From Pseudoalteromonas rubra (GTDB lineage: Bacteria > Pseudomonadota > Gammaproteobacteria > Enterobacterales > Alteromonadaceae), in NCBI RefSeq assembly GCF_000238295.3, contig NZ_AHCD03000035.1:992001-1056000 (forward strand): a DNA stretch of 64,000 nucleotides, read 5' to 3'. The translations under genes were made by a program, and so were the position numbers. Of the stretch, positions 25,801-34,277 are shown piece after piece (within the stretch, counting starts at the first letter, position 1; each line of letters opens with the position of its first letter). The notes beneath the pieces are model-generated. The model did not search any database and was not told the DNA's origin. It saw nothing but the letters and a program-made list of their open reading frames with translations.

Positions 25801-27317
25801 AAGTAGTCGTAGAGCGAGCGGATCCCTTCCGATAACACAGCAAATGGCGTGTCGTCTCCCATTGACCCTGTTGCTTCCTGGCCATTTTGGCCCATCACCC
25901 GGATCACTTGCTCAATTTCTTCGTTACTGTAAGCAAACAGCTTTTGATAAGTCAGCAAGATATCGTCATCAAAATCCCGTTGGCCCGCATCCGCCTCAGC
26001 CAGAGCTTCAAATGGTGTCAGTCGCTTAACGTTTTGCTCTAGCCAGGTTTTATAAGGGTGTCTGGCCTTAAGGTCTTCGTCGATTTCGTCGGATTGCCAG
26101 ATTTTGCCATGCAGTGTGTCCACTACCAACAGTTCGCCAGGTCCAACACGGCCTTTCTCAATGACTTCATCGGGCTCGTAATCCCAAATTCCGACTTCAG
26201 AGGCCAAAGTAATAAATCCATCTTGCGTGATCACATACCGTGCAGGCCGCAGGCCATTTCTGTCCAGGTTACATGCTGCAAAGCGACCATCAGACATCAC
26301 GATACCTGCGGGACCATCCCAGGGCTCCATGTGCATTGAATTAAAGTCGTAAAATGCTCTGAGCTCATCATCCATAGCTCGGTTTTTTTGCCACGCAGGT
26401 GGCACCAACATGCGCATAGCCCGAAAGATATCCATGCCACCAGCCAAAAATAGTTCGAGCATATTGTCCAGGCTGGAAGAGTCTGAACCGCTTTCATTGA
26501 CAAACGGCGCAGCATTTTGCAAATCCGGCAGCAACGGCGAAGCAAATTTATAGGCCCGCGCTTTCGCCCACTGACGATTGCCAGTGATGGTATTTATCTC
26601 ACCATTATGCGCCAAATATCGAAATGGTTGCGCCAACGGCCAACGCGGTTGTGTGTTTGTTGAAAAGCGCTGGTGGAATACACAGATAGCGCTTGTCATT
26701 CGGATGTCTGCCAAATCCAAATAAAAGTTTGGCAGATCGGCCGGCATCATCAGACCTTTGTATATAGTCACAAGGCCCGACAGGCTCGCAATGTAAAAGT
26801 CCGGATCTGCTTCCAGGCGTTTTTCAATGCGCCGACGCGCGATATACAGCCGGCGCTCCAGGTCTTTTGGTCGCCACCCTTCTGGGGCAGACACAAACAC
26901 CTGTTCAAACTGAGGTAGTTGCTCGATGGCAATAGGACCAAGCATGCCTGGATCTGTCGGCACTGTCCGCCAACCTACGAGCGTTAAGGTTTCTTTTTCT
27001 AATTCTTCGTTGATAATGTCACGTGCTTGCCTGGCAAATGACGGATCCTGGTTAAGAAACACCATACCTACAGCATAGTTTTTCCCCAGATGCCAGTCAT
27101 TCTCAGCCGCAATCGCTCTGAAAAAACTATCGGGCTTTTGCAGCAGCAAGCCACAGCCATCCCCTGTTTTGCCATCCGCAGCTATGCCCCCGCGGTGCTG
27201 CATTCTATCCAGGCCAGTAATTGCCGTACGGATCAGCTTATGGCTCGCCTGACCTTGCGTGTGTGCAATCAAGCCAAAACCACAGTTTTCTTTTTCTAAT
27301 GCCGAGTCATATAACAT
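22857..27317 (-). CDS. gltB: Glutamate synthase large subunit GltB
   Basis: Converts glutamine and 2-oxoglutarate into two glutamates. The 1,486-residue product begins with an 11-residue propeptide before Cys12 (ENCGFGLIAH), the N-terminal nucleophile of the class II amidotransferase domain (about 12-420). A central domain follows, then the FMN-binding synthase domain (about 800-1200) with GGTGASPLTS and the 3Fe-4S cysteines in GCKYLRICHLNNCATG, and finally the GXGXG beta-helix (about 1240-1440). Size equals the E. coli mature enzyme. GAGGAG precedes the start. Confidence 0.98.
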   Translation of the reverse strand: MLYDSALEKENCGFGLIAHTQGQASHKLIRTAITGLDRMQHRGGIAADGKTGDGCGLLLQKPDSFFRAIAAENDWHLGKNYAVGMVFLNQDPSFARQARDIINEELEKETLTLVGWRTVPTDPGMLGPIAIEQLPQFEQVFVSAPEGWRPKDLERRLYIARRRIEKRLEADPDFYIASLSGLVTIYKGLMMPADLPNFYLDLADIRMTSAICVFHQRFSTNTQPRWPLAQPFRYLAHNGEINTITGNRQWAKARAYKFASPLLPDLQNAAPFVNESGSDSSSLDNMLELFLAGGMDIFRAMRMLVPPAWQKNRAMDDELRAFYDFNSMHMEPWDGPAGIVMSDGRFAACNLDRNGLRPARYVITQDGFITLASEVGIWDYEPDEVIEKGRVGPGELLVVDTLHGKIWQSDEIDEDLKARHPYKTWLEQNVKRLTPFEALAEADAGQRDFDDDILLTYQKLFAYSNEEIEQVIRVMGQNGQEATGSMGDDTPFAVLSEGIRSLYDYFRQKFAQVTNPPIDPLRENHVMSLATCIGREQNVFNETTGHAKRLQFDSPVLTYSDIQQLLAADDDHYSACRISLNYDPQAESLQSAIARICDEAQEKAAHGCVMLLLSDRAISKDTMPVPAAMAVGAVQQRLVNTNLRCDSNIIVETGSARDPHQFAVLLGFGATAVYPYLAYETLVALCDSKVIDKTYRDVTLAYRNAINKGLYKIMSKMGISTIASYRCSMLFEAVGLSDEIVDMCFKGVSSRIQGAGFAEFEADGVQLHKLAYSKRKLLSHGGLLKFVHGGEYHAYNPDVVQSLQVAVRSGNYTDYQKYADLVNNRPVTNLRDLLKLNTSGPAIDVDQVEPATELYKRFDSAAMSIGALSPEAHEALAIAMNRLGGCSNSGEGGEDKLRFGTEKNSRIKQVASGRFGVTPHYLQSADVIQIKVAQGAKPGEGGQLPGEKVTPYIAKLRYSVPGVTLISPPPHHDIYSIEDLAQLIFDLKQVNPKAMISVKLVSEPGVGTIATGVAKAYADLITIAGYDGGTGASPLTSVKYAGSPWELGLAETQQALVENGLRHRIRLQTDGGLKTGLDIIKAAILGAESFGFGTGPMVALGCKYLRICHLNNCATGVATQDETLRQKHYHGLPEMAMNYFRFIAQEARELMASMGVSKLTDLIGRTDLLEVLEGTTARQQKLDLQPLLAKPANPSGETLFCSAPNTSHYQGQLNESLLDKAKQAIDDKTGTSLVNRIKNTDRSVGAMLSGYIASRHGNQGMAADPVVIELHGTAGQAFGVWNAGGLEMTLVGDANDYVGKGMAGGKLVLRPPVGSSFQTHLATIAGNTCLYGATGGKLYAAGRAGERFAVRNSGVQAIVEGLGDNGCEYMTGGVVCVLGQVGVNFGAGMTGGFAYVLDEAGDFDKRYNPELVEVLSLEGLATMQEHLRGLIAEHLEHTASCRAEQILANFELYVPMFRLIKPKSSDVKSLLGHRARSSAELRVQAQ

Positions 27318-27570
27318 GGACTCCTCCCCTTGCTACAACTGCCAGCCGGTAATTTCAGACGAACTACTGGCAGATAATCAAAGCTAGCCTTGATTAGTAT
27401 TCGAGTCAATACAATAAAGAATAGTTATTCACTTGCATGAATATTTCTCATTAAAAGGTACTCAAATCACTTCTTCTCAAATAAAAGAATATTGAATAAA
27501 GGTAGAGAACCACAAAATGACACCGGTATCAAATCAAAAAAACAGGAGGAAACGCACAAAAAGAAGGAAG

Positions 27571-27586
27571 TTTACGTTAACGTAAT
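27571..27586. promoter_or_regulatory. LiuR-like palindrome upstream of gltB
   Basis: TTACGTTAACGTAA (27572-27585) is a perfect 14-bp palindrome within TTTACGTTAACGTAAT. It resembles the site described for LiuR, the MerR-family regulator of branched-chain amino-acid degradation in proteobacteria. Some reconstructed LiuR regulons are, from memory, said to include glutamate synthase. That link is not verified here. Confidence 0.5.
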
Positions 27587-27597
27587 GCCATTATTGA

Positions 27598-27615
27598 AAT
27601 GAATAAATATTCATT
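27598..27615. promoter_or_regulatory. ArgR box upstream of gltB
   Basis: AATGAATAAATATTCATT matches every position of the E. coli ARG box consensus (WNTGAATWWWWATTCANW). E. coli gltBDF is an ArgR target. ARG boxes usually come in pairs, and I see only one good copy. It lies about 280 bases upstream of gltB and 210 downstream of grxD. Confidence 0.55.
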
Positions 27616-27788
27616 ATTCATCTTGTGAATTTGGCAACCCCTTAATTTGTGCAGGACGCGAGCTTGACGCAAGCGTAAACCGAGTGTTGCAAAACTTAAA
27701 ATACACCGTGAAACCAGCGAAAAGATATCAATGATAAATGCACAAATAAGCTAATAGAGGACAACAGCAGAAAGGAGGAAAAAAGAAC

Positions 27789-27821
27789 AAAAAAGGGCAT
27801 GCAACTCTCAGTCACATGCCC
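27789..27821 (-). terminator. Intrinsic terminator after grxD
   Basis: Minus strand: stem GGGCATG/CATGCCC with a 13-base loop, then six T. It lies 20 bases after the grxD stop. Confidence 0.8.
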
Positions 27822-27841
27822 CACTATGAATTAAATCAGAC

Positions 27842-28189
27842 TTACTCGGCTTTTTCAGCGTCGTCTTCTTTATACTTTGCGGCTGTTTCAGCAATCAATG
27901 GCTGCAATTCGCCTTTTTGGAACATCTCGATAATGATGTCACACCCACCGATCAGCTCACCCTCAACCCATAGCTGCGGAAAAGTCGGCCAGTTGGCATA
28001 ATGAGGCAGCTCAGCACGAATGTCCGGGTTAAGCAAAATATCGACGTAAGCAAACTGTTCACCACACGCCATCAGCGCCTGAGATGCCTGCGAAGAAAAA
28101 CCGCAGTTAGGTAACTTAGGTGACCCTTTCATGTATAGAATGATCGGATTCTCTGCGATTTGCTGTTTAATCTTTTCAATGGTTTGCAT
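27842..28189 (-). CDS. grxD: Monothiol glutaredoxin GrxD (Grx4)
   Basis: Carries 2Fe-2S clusters with glutathione and takes part in Fe-S trafficking. The 115-residue product has the CGFS active site (Cys29 in PNCGFSSQA), GSPKLP before it, and the glutathione-binding TFPQLWVEGELIGGCDI. The length matches E. coli (115). It is divergent from sodB, another iron-related gene. Confidence 0.95.
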   Translation of the reverse strand: MQTIEKIKQQIAENPIILYMKGSPKLPNCGFSSQASQALMACGEQFAYVDILLNPDIRAELPHYANWPTFPQLWVEGELIGGCDIIIEMFQKGELQPLIAETAAKYKEDDAEKAE

Positions 28190-28341
28190 TATTTACCTCA
28201 AAATGACGATAGCATAGCTCATAATCGCATCCGCTTTGCCAGACGCCGCCTGTCAGCGGTTACTCTGCCCGTACAAAATAAATGCAATCTGAGCCATTCA
28301 TTTTACAAGTCTTGGCTATTGCCATTGCTGTTTGCCAAAAC

Positions 28342-28370
28342 TTGAGTAAAATACTCAGGAATTATAGTAT
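28342..28370 (+). promoter_or_regulatory. Candidate sodB promoter with overlapping palindrome
   Basis: -35 TTGAGT (28342-28347), 17-base spacer, -10 TAGTAT (28365-28370). The -35 lies inside a perfect palindrome TGAGTA-AAA-TACTCA (28343-28357), a likely repressor site of unknown owner. It does not match the Fur consensus. Confidence 0.45.
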
Positions 28371-28462
28371 CACTATATGCCGTCAAATCGTATAGAAATG
28401 TAAGCTAAGAAAGACATTGCTTTTATTTGCTTTGACAATTTAACAACGAAATGGAGATTAAC

Positions 28463-29044
28463 ATGGCTTTTGAACTACCGTCACTTCCGTATGCTATCAA
28501 CGCGCTTGAGCCGCATATTTCTCAGGAAACACTTGAGTTCCACCACGGTAAACACCACAACACGTACGTTGTAAAACTGAACGGCCTTATCCAGGGCACA
28601 GACCTTGAGAACAAATCTTTAGAAGAAATCGTATGTAACTCAGAAGGTGGCGTATTCAACAACGCAGCACAGATCTGGAACCACACTTTCTACTGGCACA
28701 GCCTTGCACCAAATGCAGGTGGCGAGCCTACTGGTAAAGTCGCTGAGCTGATCAATGCAAAATGGGGCTCTTTCGCAGCATTCCAGGAAGCATTCAATGA
28801 CAAAGCTGTTAACAACTTCGGTTCTAGCTGGACTTGGTTGGTACAACTTGCTGACGGTTCTTTGGATATCGTTAATACTTCAAACGCGGCAACTCCGTTA
28901 ACAGAAGCAGGCGTAACGCCAATCATCACTGTAGACCTGTGGGAACACGCTTACTACATTGACTACCGTAACGTTCGTCCAGACTACCTGAAAGGTTTCT
29001 GGGCACTGGTTAACTGGGATTTCGCAAACGCAAACCTTGCATAA
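28463..29044 (+). CDS. sodB: Iron superoxide dismutase SodB
   Basis: Cytoplasmic Fe-SOD. The 193-residue product has metal ligands at His27 (LEFHHGKHH), the His of IWNHTFYW, and the Asp and His of DLWEHAYYIDYRN. The iron-type signature AAQIWNHTFYW and the length equal to E. coli SodB (193) support SodB over the manganese enzyme. ATG 28463 is used because GGAG stands 6 bases upstream. An in-frame ATG at 28451 contains that site. Confidence 0.96.
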   Translation: MAFELPSLPYAINALEPHISQETLEFHHGKHHNTYVVKLNGLIQGTDLENKSLEEIVCNSEGGVFNNAAQIWNHTFYWHSLAPNAGGEPTGKVAELINAKWGSFAAFQEAFNDKAVNNFGSSWTWLVQLADGSLDIVNTSNAATPLTEAGVTPIITVDLWEHAYYIDYRNVRPDYLKGFWALVNWDFANANLA

Positions 29045-29058
29045 TTCTCAGATAACGC

Positions 29059-29084
29059 AAAAGGCGCTTTTTAGCGCCTTTTTT
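29059..29084 (+). terminator. Intrinsic terminator after sodB
   Basis: Stem AAGGCGCT/AGCGCCTT with a T-rich loop and a trailing T-run, 15 bases after the stop. Confidence 0.88.
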
Positions 29085-29466
29085 GTTGCCCTTTATCACT
29101 GATTGCCATCCCATTTCACCGCCCGTTATCCCGCTCAATAACATTTCAATTCCATTACCTGTAAGGTACGACGAATTGTTAATTTCTGCTATATATTGCC
29201 AACACCAAATCAGGGACTGACAAACACCTTCAAACCGGCCTATTGGCACAAAGCCACCTGCCTGACTATCCTAATTTGACCACTTGTATGAGATCTGAAG
29301 GTAAAAGCCCCTTAAGGTCAATTGACGTCCAGATTCCACACTAATGCATTGAGCTGAATAGACATTAAATTACTGGAATTTTTAGGCAATTTTTAAATAA
29401 CCCGACTAAGCTTTAAGTAGCCTTGCATTAAGAGACCGCATCATCAACAGGTTATTGGAGTTCATT
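29085..29466. other. Upstream region of the prkA operon
   Basis: About 380 bases without a supportable gene. It must hold the promoter of prkA-yeaH-spoVR. I could not identify a clear sigma-70 or sigma-54 element. Confidence 0.4.
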
Positions 29467-31389
29467 ATGAGTATATTTGAGCATTACCAGTCCAGATACG
29501 AAGCGTCCCAAGAAGAAGAGTTCACGATTGCGGAATATTTGGAAATATGTAAAGAAGATAAAGCTGCATATGCAAGCGCCCCTGAGCGCCTGCTAATGGC
29601 AATTGGTGAACCTGAAATGGTTGATACTTCGACAGATGCGCGGCTCAGCCGTCTGTTCTCAAATCGCGTTATCGCACGCTATCCCGCTTTCCATGAGTTT
29701 TATGGCATGGAAGATGCCATTGAGCAGATCGTTTCTTATCTAAAACACGCCGCACAGGGTCTGGAAGAGTACAAGCAGGTACTTTACTTGCTTGGCCCTG
29801 TCGGTGGTGGTAAGTCTTCGATTGCTGAAAAGCTCAAATACCTGATGCAACAGGTGCCCATTTATGCGATTAAAGGTTCTCCGGTCAACGACCACCCCTT
29901 AAGCCTGTTTAACCCCCTCGAAGATGGTGAGTTACTCGATAAAGAGTATGGCATCAACAGTCGTTATTTACGCACCGTGATGTCACCCTGGGCGACCAAG
30001 CGATTGCATGAATTTAACGGTGATATTTCCAAATTTAGAGTGGTAAAACGCTATCCCTCTATTTTAGACCAGACTGCCATCGCGAAAACTGAACCTGGTG
30101 ATGAAAACAATCAGGACATTTCCGCATTGGTTGGTAAGGTCGACATTCGAAAATTGGAGCATTACGCTCAAAATGACCCAGACGCGTATTCATATTCAGG
30201 CGCACTGTGTTTAGCGAATCAGGGCTTAATGGAATTTGTGGAGATGTTTAAAGCCCCCATTAAAGTGCTGCACCCATTGCTCACCGCGACGCAAGAGGGT
30301 AACTACAACGGTACAGAGGGTATCTCTGCTCTGCCCTTTAACGGGATCATTTTGGCGCACTCCAACGAGTCCGAATGGCAATCATTCAAAAATAACAAAA
30401 ACAATGAAGCATTTCTGGATCGGGTCTTTATCGTTAAAGTGCCGTACTGCTTACGCGTTTCGGAAGAAGTAAAGATATACAAAAAACTCATTGAAAACAG
30501 CGAGCTTAAAACTGCACCTTGTGCACCAGGTACGCTTGAAACCTTGGCTAAGTTTTCGACTCTATCGCGTATCAATGAGCCCGAAAATTCCAGCATCTAT
30601 TCTAAGATGCGTGTTTATGACGGTGAGAGCCTCAAAGACACAGATCCAAAAGCGAAGTCGTATCAGGAGTATCGAGACTACGCCGGGGTCGACGAAGGTA
30701 TGACCGGCCTGTCGACTCGCTTTGCATTTAAGATATTGTCGCGTGTATTCAACTTTGATCATGCAGAGGTTGCTGCAAACCCTGTGCACTTGTTTTATGT
30801 ACTGGAGCAACAGATTGAGCGTGAGCAATTCAGTGCCGAAGTACAGGAGCGCTATCTCAGTCACCTGAAAGGCTACTTGATCCCACAATATGTCGAGTTT
30901 ATTGGTAAAGAACTGCAAACAGCGTATCTCGAATCTTATTCAGAGTACGGACAAAATATTTTCGACCGTTATGTCACGTATGCTGATTTTTGGATACAAG
31001 ATCAAGAATATCGCGACCCGGATACTGGCCAGCTATTCGACAGAGCGGCACTCAATGCTGAGCTTGAGAAAATTGAAAAGCCAGCGGGTATTTCGAATCC
31101 CAAAGATTTTCGCAATGAGATCGTCAACTTTGTCTTGAGAGCCCGCGCTCACCATAATGGCGCAAACCCTGTCTGGACCAGTTACGAAAAACTCAGGACG
31201 GTGATCGAGAAAAAAATGTTCTCAAACACAGAAGAGCTGTTACCGGTTATCTCATTCAATGCAAAAACCTCAGCTGAAGATCAGAAAAAACACGAAGACT
31301 TTGTCAATCGTATGATGGAAAAAGGCTATACCCAGAAACAAGTCCGCTTACTTTCCGAGTGGTATTTACGGGTTAGAAAATCTCAATAA
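29467..31389 (+). CDS. yeaG: PrkA/YeaG serine protein kinase
   Basis: Cytoplasmic protein of the PrkA family: an AAA-like N-terminal domain plus a C-terminal kinase-like domain. It is linked in E. coli to nitrogen starvation and stationary-phase survival. The 640-residue product (E. coli YeaG 644) has Walker A GPVGGGKSS at 110-118. ATG 29467 is used because GGAG stands 7 bases upstream. It leads a three-gene operon with yeaH and spoVR, an arrangement conserved across proteobacteria. Confidence 0.93.
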   Translation: MSIFEHYQSRYEASQEEEFTIAEYLEICKEDKAAYASAPERLLMAIGEPEMVDTSTDARLSRLFSNRVIARYPAFHEFYGMEDAIEQIVSYLKHAAQGLEEYKQVLYLLGPVGGGKSSIAEKLKYLMQQVPIYAIKGSPVNDHPLSLFNPLEDGELLDKEYGINSRYLRTVMSPWATKRLHEFNGDISKFRVVKRYPSILDQTAIAKTEPGDENNQDISALVGKVDIRKLEHYAQNDPDAYSYSGALCLANQGLMEFVEMFKAPIKVLHPLLTATQEGNYNGTEGISALPFNGIILAHSNESEWQSFKNNKNNEAFLDRVFIVKVPYCLRVSEEVKIYKKLIENSELKTAPCAPGTLETLAKFSTLSRINEPENSSIYSKMRVYDGESLKDTDPKAKSYQEYRDYAGVDEGMTGLSTRFAFKILSRVFNFDHAEVAANPVHLFYVLEQQIEREQFSAEVQERYLSHLKGYLIPQYVEFIGKELQTAYLESYSEYGQNIFDRYVTYADFWIQDQEYRDPDTGQLFDRAALNAELEKIEKPAGISNPKDFRNEIVNFVLRARAHHNGANPVWTSYEKLRTVIEKKMFSNTEELLPVISFNAKTSAEDQKKHEDFVNRMMEKGYTQKQVRLLSEWYLRVRKSQ

Positions 31390-31412
31390 CATTAGCGGTT
31401 GGAGGGTGTTCT

Positions 31413-32693
31413 ATGGCACATTTCATCGATCGTCGACTGAATGGCAAGAATAAAAGCACGCTGAATCGTCAGCGCTTCATTAGACGCTACAAGAAACAGA
31501 TAAAAGAAGCTGTTTCTGATGCCATCAATAAAAGGAGTGTCACTGATATTTCCAGCGGTGAGAGCATTTCTATACCGCAACGAGATATCAGTGAACCGAT
31601 TTTCCATCAGGGCAAAGGTGGTAATCGCGAGCACATTCACCCAGGCAACGATCAGTTCACAACAGGTGACAAAATTCAGCGTCCGCCCTCAGGCCAGGGC
31701 GGGGGTGCTGGCGAAGGCAATGCGAGCGATCAGGGTGAAGGCCAGGATGACTTCGTTTTTTCCATATCGAAAGACGAGTATCTTGACCTGTTGTTTGAAG
31801 ACCTTGAATTACCAAACTTGCAGAAAAGCCAGCTCGACAAGTTGGTACAAATGAAAACACACAGAGCCGGCTTTTGTAACGATGGCATGCCCAGCAATCT
31901 CGACATTGTGCGATCTTTAAAAGGATCTGTTGCACGCCGAATTGCCATGACAGCCAGTAAAAGAAAACAACTCAAAGAGTTGGAAGAAAAGCTAGCGCTC
32001 TTGTTGCAGGAGCCTGTTCCCAAGCAAACCGAGATCCAACAACTAGAGCAAGAAATCGCAGAACTGAAACGCAAAATAGATGCGGTACCATTCATTGATA
32101 ATTACGATTTGCGTTTTAGAAACTACGAAAAGCGTCCACACCCAACGAGCAAAGCAGTTATGTTTTGTTTAATGGATGTGTCAGGCTCTATGGATCAGGC
32201 AACTAAAGATATGGCTAAGCGCTTTTACATTTTGCTATATCAGTTCTTAACACGGACCTACAAAGACATTGAAGTTGTTTATATTCGCCACCACACACAG
32301 GCCAAAGAGGTCGACGAGCAGGAGTTTTTCTACTCGCAGGAAACCGGCGGTACCATTGTATCGAGTGCGTTAAAGTTAATGGATGAAATCATCGCTGATC
32401 GTTACGCGCAGGGAGATTGGAATATCTATGCTGCTCAGGCGTCTGATGGCGATAACTGGGCGGATGACTCTCCGCACTGTACTGATATATTAACGAACAA
32501 ACTGCTAAACACGGTGCGTTACTACGCCTATATCGAAATCACCACACGTGCTCACCAGAGTCTGTGGCGCGAATACCAAGGTATTGCGGACACATTCGAC
32601 AACTTTGCCATGCAGCATATTCGGTCGGTGGAAGATATCTATCCGATATTCAGAGAGCTGTTTAAGAAAAACCGACAACAGAATGCAGCCTAA
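31413..32693 (+). CDS. yeaH: YeaH (UPF0229/DUF444) protein
   Basis: Partner of PrkA/YeaG, of unsettled biochemical role. The 426-residue product has a basic N-terminus, a Gly-rich low-complexity stretch (about 85-112) and a coiled-coil-like segment (about 180-222). A C-terminal von Willebrand A-like domain follows, whose MIDAS motif DVSGS is at 255-259. It starts 24 bases after prkA with GGAGG upstream. Confidence 0.93.
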   Translation: MAHFIDRRLNGKNKSTLNRQRFIRRYKKQIKEAVSDAINKRSVTDISSGESISIPQRDISEPIFHQGKGGNREHIHPGNDQFTTGDKIQRPPSGQGGGAGEGNASDQGEGQDDFVFSISKDEYLDLLFEDLELPNLQKSQLDKLVQMKTHRAGFCNDGMPSNLDIVRSLKGSVARRIAMTASKRKQLKELEEKLALLLQEPVPKQTEIQQLEQEIAELKRKIDAVPFIDNYDLRFRNYEKRPHPTSKAVMFCLMDVSGSMDQATKDMAKRFYILLYQFLTRTYKDIEVVYIRHHTQAKEVDEQEFFYSQETGGTIVSSALKLMDEIIADRYAQGDWNIYAAQASDGDNWADDSPHCTDILTNKLLNTVRYYAYIEITTRAHQSLWREYQGIADTFDNFAMQHIRSVEDIYPIFRELFKKNRQQNAA

Positions 32694-32707
32694 CAGGGGG
32701 AGTGCCT

Positions 32708-34219
32708 ATGACGTATAACCCGCTAAATGATGGCCCGGATTGGACGTTCGACCTGCTTGAAGAATATCAGGCTGAGATTGCCCGTGTAGCGGCCCATTAC
32801 AGACTGGATACCTATCCGAACCAGATTGAAGTGATCACCGCAGAGCAAATGATGGACGCCTACTCCAGTGTTGGCATGCCCATTGGCTATGCACACTGGT
32901 CTTACGGTAAGAAGTTTATCCAGACTGAGCAAACTTACAAACGAGGGCAAATGGGCCTGGCTTATGAAATTGTGATTAATTCGGACCCCTGCATTGCCTA
33001 CCTTATGGAAGAAAATACCATGCCGATGCAGGCGTTGGTAATGGCACATGCATGCTATGGACACAATTCGTTTTTCAAAGGCAATTATCTGTTCAAAGCC
33101 TGGACGGACGCCTCATCAATTATTGATTACCTGGTTTTTGCAAAAAACTATGTTGCCAAGTGCGAGCAAAAATATGGGATAGATGAGGTAGAAAACTTGC
33201 TGGACTCTTGTCATGCCCTCATGAATTATGGCGTGGACCGCTATAAACGCCCTCAGCAGATATCTATGTACGAGGAACAGAAGCGTCAAAAAGAGCGTGA
33301 AGACTACCTGCAGTCACAAGTCAATGAACTTTGGCGGACCATTCCGCAAGGCAAGCAACAGGACGAGCGAGAAGACGTAAAGTTCCCATCTGAGCCGCAA
33401 GAAAACATCCTGTATTTCATCGAGAAAAACGCGCCGCTGCTAGAGTCCTGGCAACGTGAGATAATCCGAATTGTGCGCAAAGTCTCTCAGTACTTTTATC
33501 CACAACGACAAACACAGGTTATGAATGAGGGATGGGCGACATTTTGGCATTACACAATCCTTAACCACCTGTATGACGAGGGTAAACTGAGTGATGCATT
33601 CATGCTGGAGTTCCTGCAAAGCCATACCAATGTAGTTTATCAGCCGCCCTATAACAGTAAATTTTACTCGGGCATTAACCCCTATGCATTGGGCTTTAAT
33701 ATGATGGTCGATATACGCCGGATCTGTGAAAACCCAACCGATGAAGACAAGTATTGGTTTCCAGAGTTTGCCGGTAAAGATTGGCTGGATACGTTGCACT
33801 TTGCTATGGAGAATTTTAAAGATGAGAGTTTTGTGAGCCAGTTTTTATCGCCAAAGATAATGCGTGATTTTAAGCTGTTCACCATTATTGATCAGGAAAA
33901 GTCCCCTCACCTGGAGGTTGGTGCTATTCATGATGAATCAGGCTACCAGAAAGTCCGAAATAGCCTGTCTGCTCATTATAACTTGAGTAACCATGAGCCT
34001 AATATTCAGGTTTACAACGTAGATATACGAGGTGACCGCTCACTAACTTTGAGATATGTACCACATAACAAAGTGCCTCTTGCAGACTCAAAGAAAGAGG
34101 TAATAAAGCACCTGTATCGATTGTGGGGCTTCCCGGTTAAGCTTGAAGAGCTTCAGGATGATGGGTCGGTGAGCATATTGGGCCAATGTCCTCAAGAGAG
34201 TAAAGAAGACGCTCTATAG
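32708..34219 (+). CDS. ycgB: SpoVR family protein (YcgB)
   Basis: SpoVR family, named after a Bacillus cortex-formation protein but common in non-sporulating proteobacteria. The 503-residue product carries the conserved family blocks AHWSYGKKF, HACYGHNSFFKGNY, MNEGWATFWHY and GINPYALGFNM. Their His/Glu residues hint at a metal site. ATG 32708 is preferred to GTG 32702 because GGGGGAG sits just upstream. It ends the prkA operon, before a terminator. Confidence 0.92.
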   Translation: MTYNPLNDGPDWTFDLLEEYQAEIARVAAHYRLDTYPNQIEVITAEQMMDAYSSVGMPIGYAHWSYGKKFIQTEQTYKRGQMGLAYEIVINSDPCIAYLMEENTMPMQALVMAHACYGHNSFFKGNYLFKAWTDASSIIDYLVFAKNYVAKCEQKYGIDEVENLLDSCHALMNYGVDRYKRPQQISMYEEQKRQKEREDYLQSQVNELWRTIPQGKQQDEREDVKFPSEPQENILYFIEKNAPLLESWQREIIRIVRKVSQYFYPQRQTQVMNEGWATFWHYTILNHLYDEGKLSDAFMLEFLQSHTNVVYQPPYNSKFYSGINPYALGFNMMVDIRRICENPTDEDKYWFPEFAGKDWLDTLHFAMENFKDESFVSQFLSPKIMRDFKLFTIIDQEKSPHLEVGAIHDESGYQKVRNSLSAHYNLSNHEPNIQVYNVDIRGDRSLTLRYVPHNKVPLADSKKEVIKHLYRLWGFPVKLEELQDDGSVSILGQCPQESKEDAL

Positions 34220-34220
34220 C

Positions 34221-34248
34221 AAAAAGCCCTTTCAATAAGGGCTTTTTT
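34221..34248 (+). terminator. Intrinsic terminator after spoVR
   Basis: Stem AAAAGCCCTT/AAGGGCTTTT with a short loop, 2 bases after the stop. The flanking A and T runs make it usable on both strands, so it may also serve the convergent GGDEF gene. Confidence 0.85.
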
Positions 34249-34277
34249 GTTTTTGTCGTTGCAAATATCAGGCTTAG

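Larger units (their letters stand above)
27318..27788. other. Regulatory region upstream of gltBD
   Basis: About 470 bases without a gene. The first 150 bases hold A/T-rich promoter-like DNA that I could not resolve into one promoter. Two palindromic operator-like sites stand at 27571-27586 and 27598-27615. Confidence 0.5.

Noticed and set aside
29085..29466. Sigma-54 promoter before prkA
   Set aside because: A TGGCAC motif occurs near 29244 but no TTGC follows at the required spacing.
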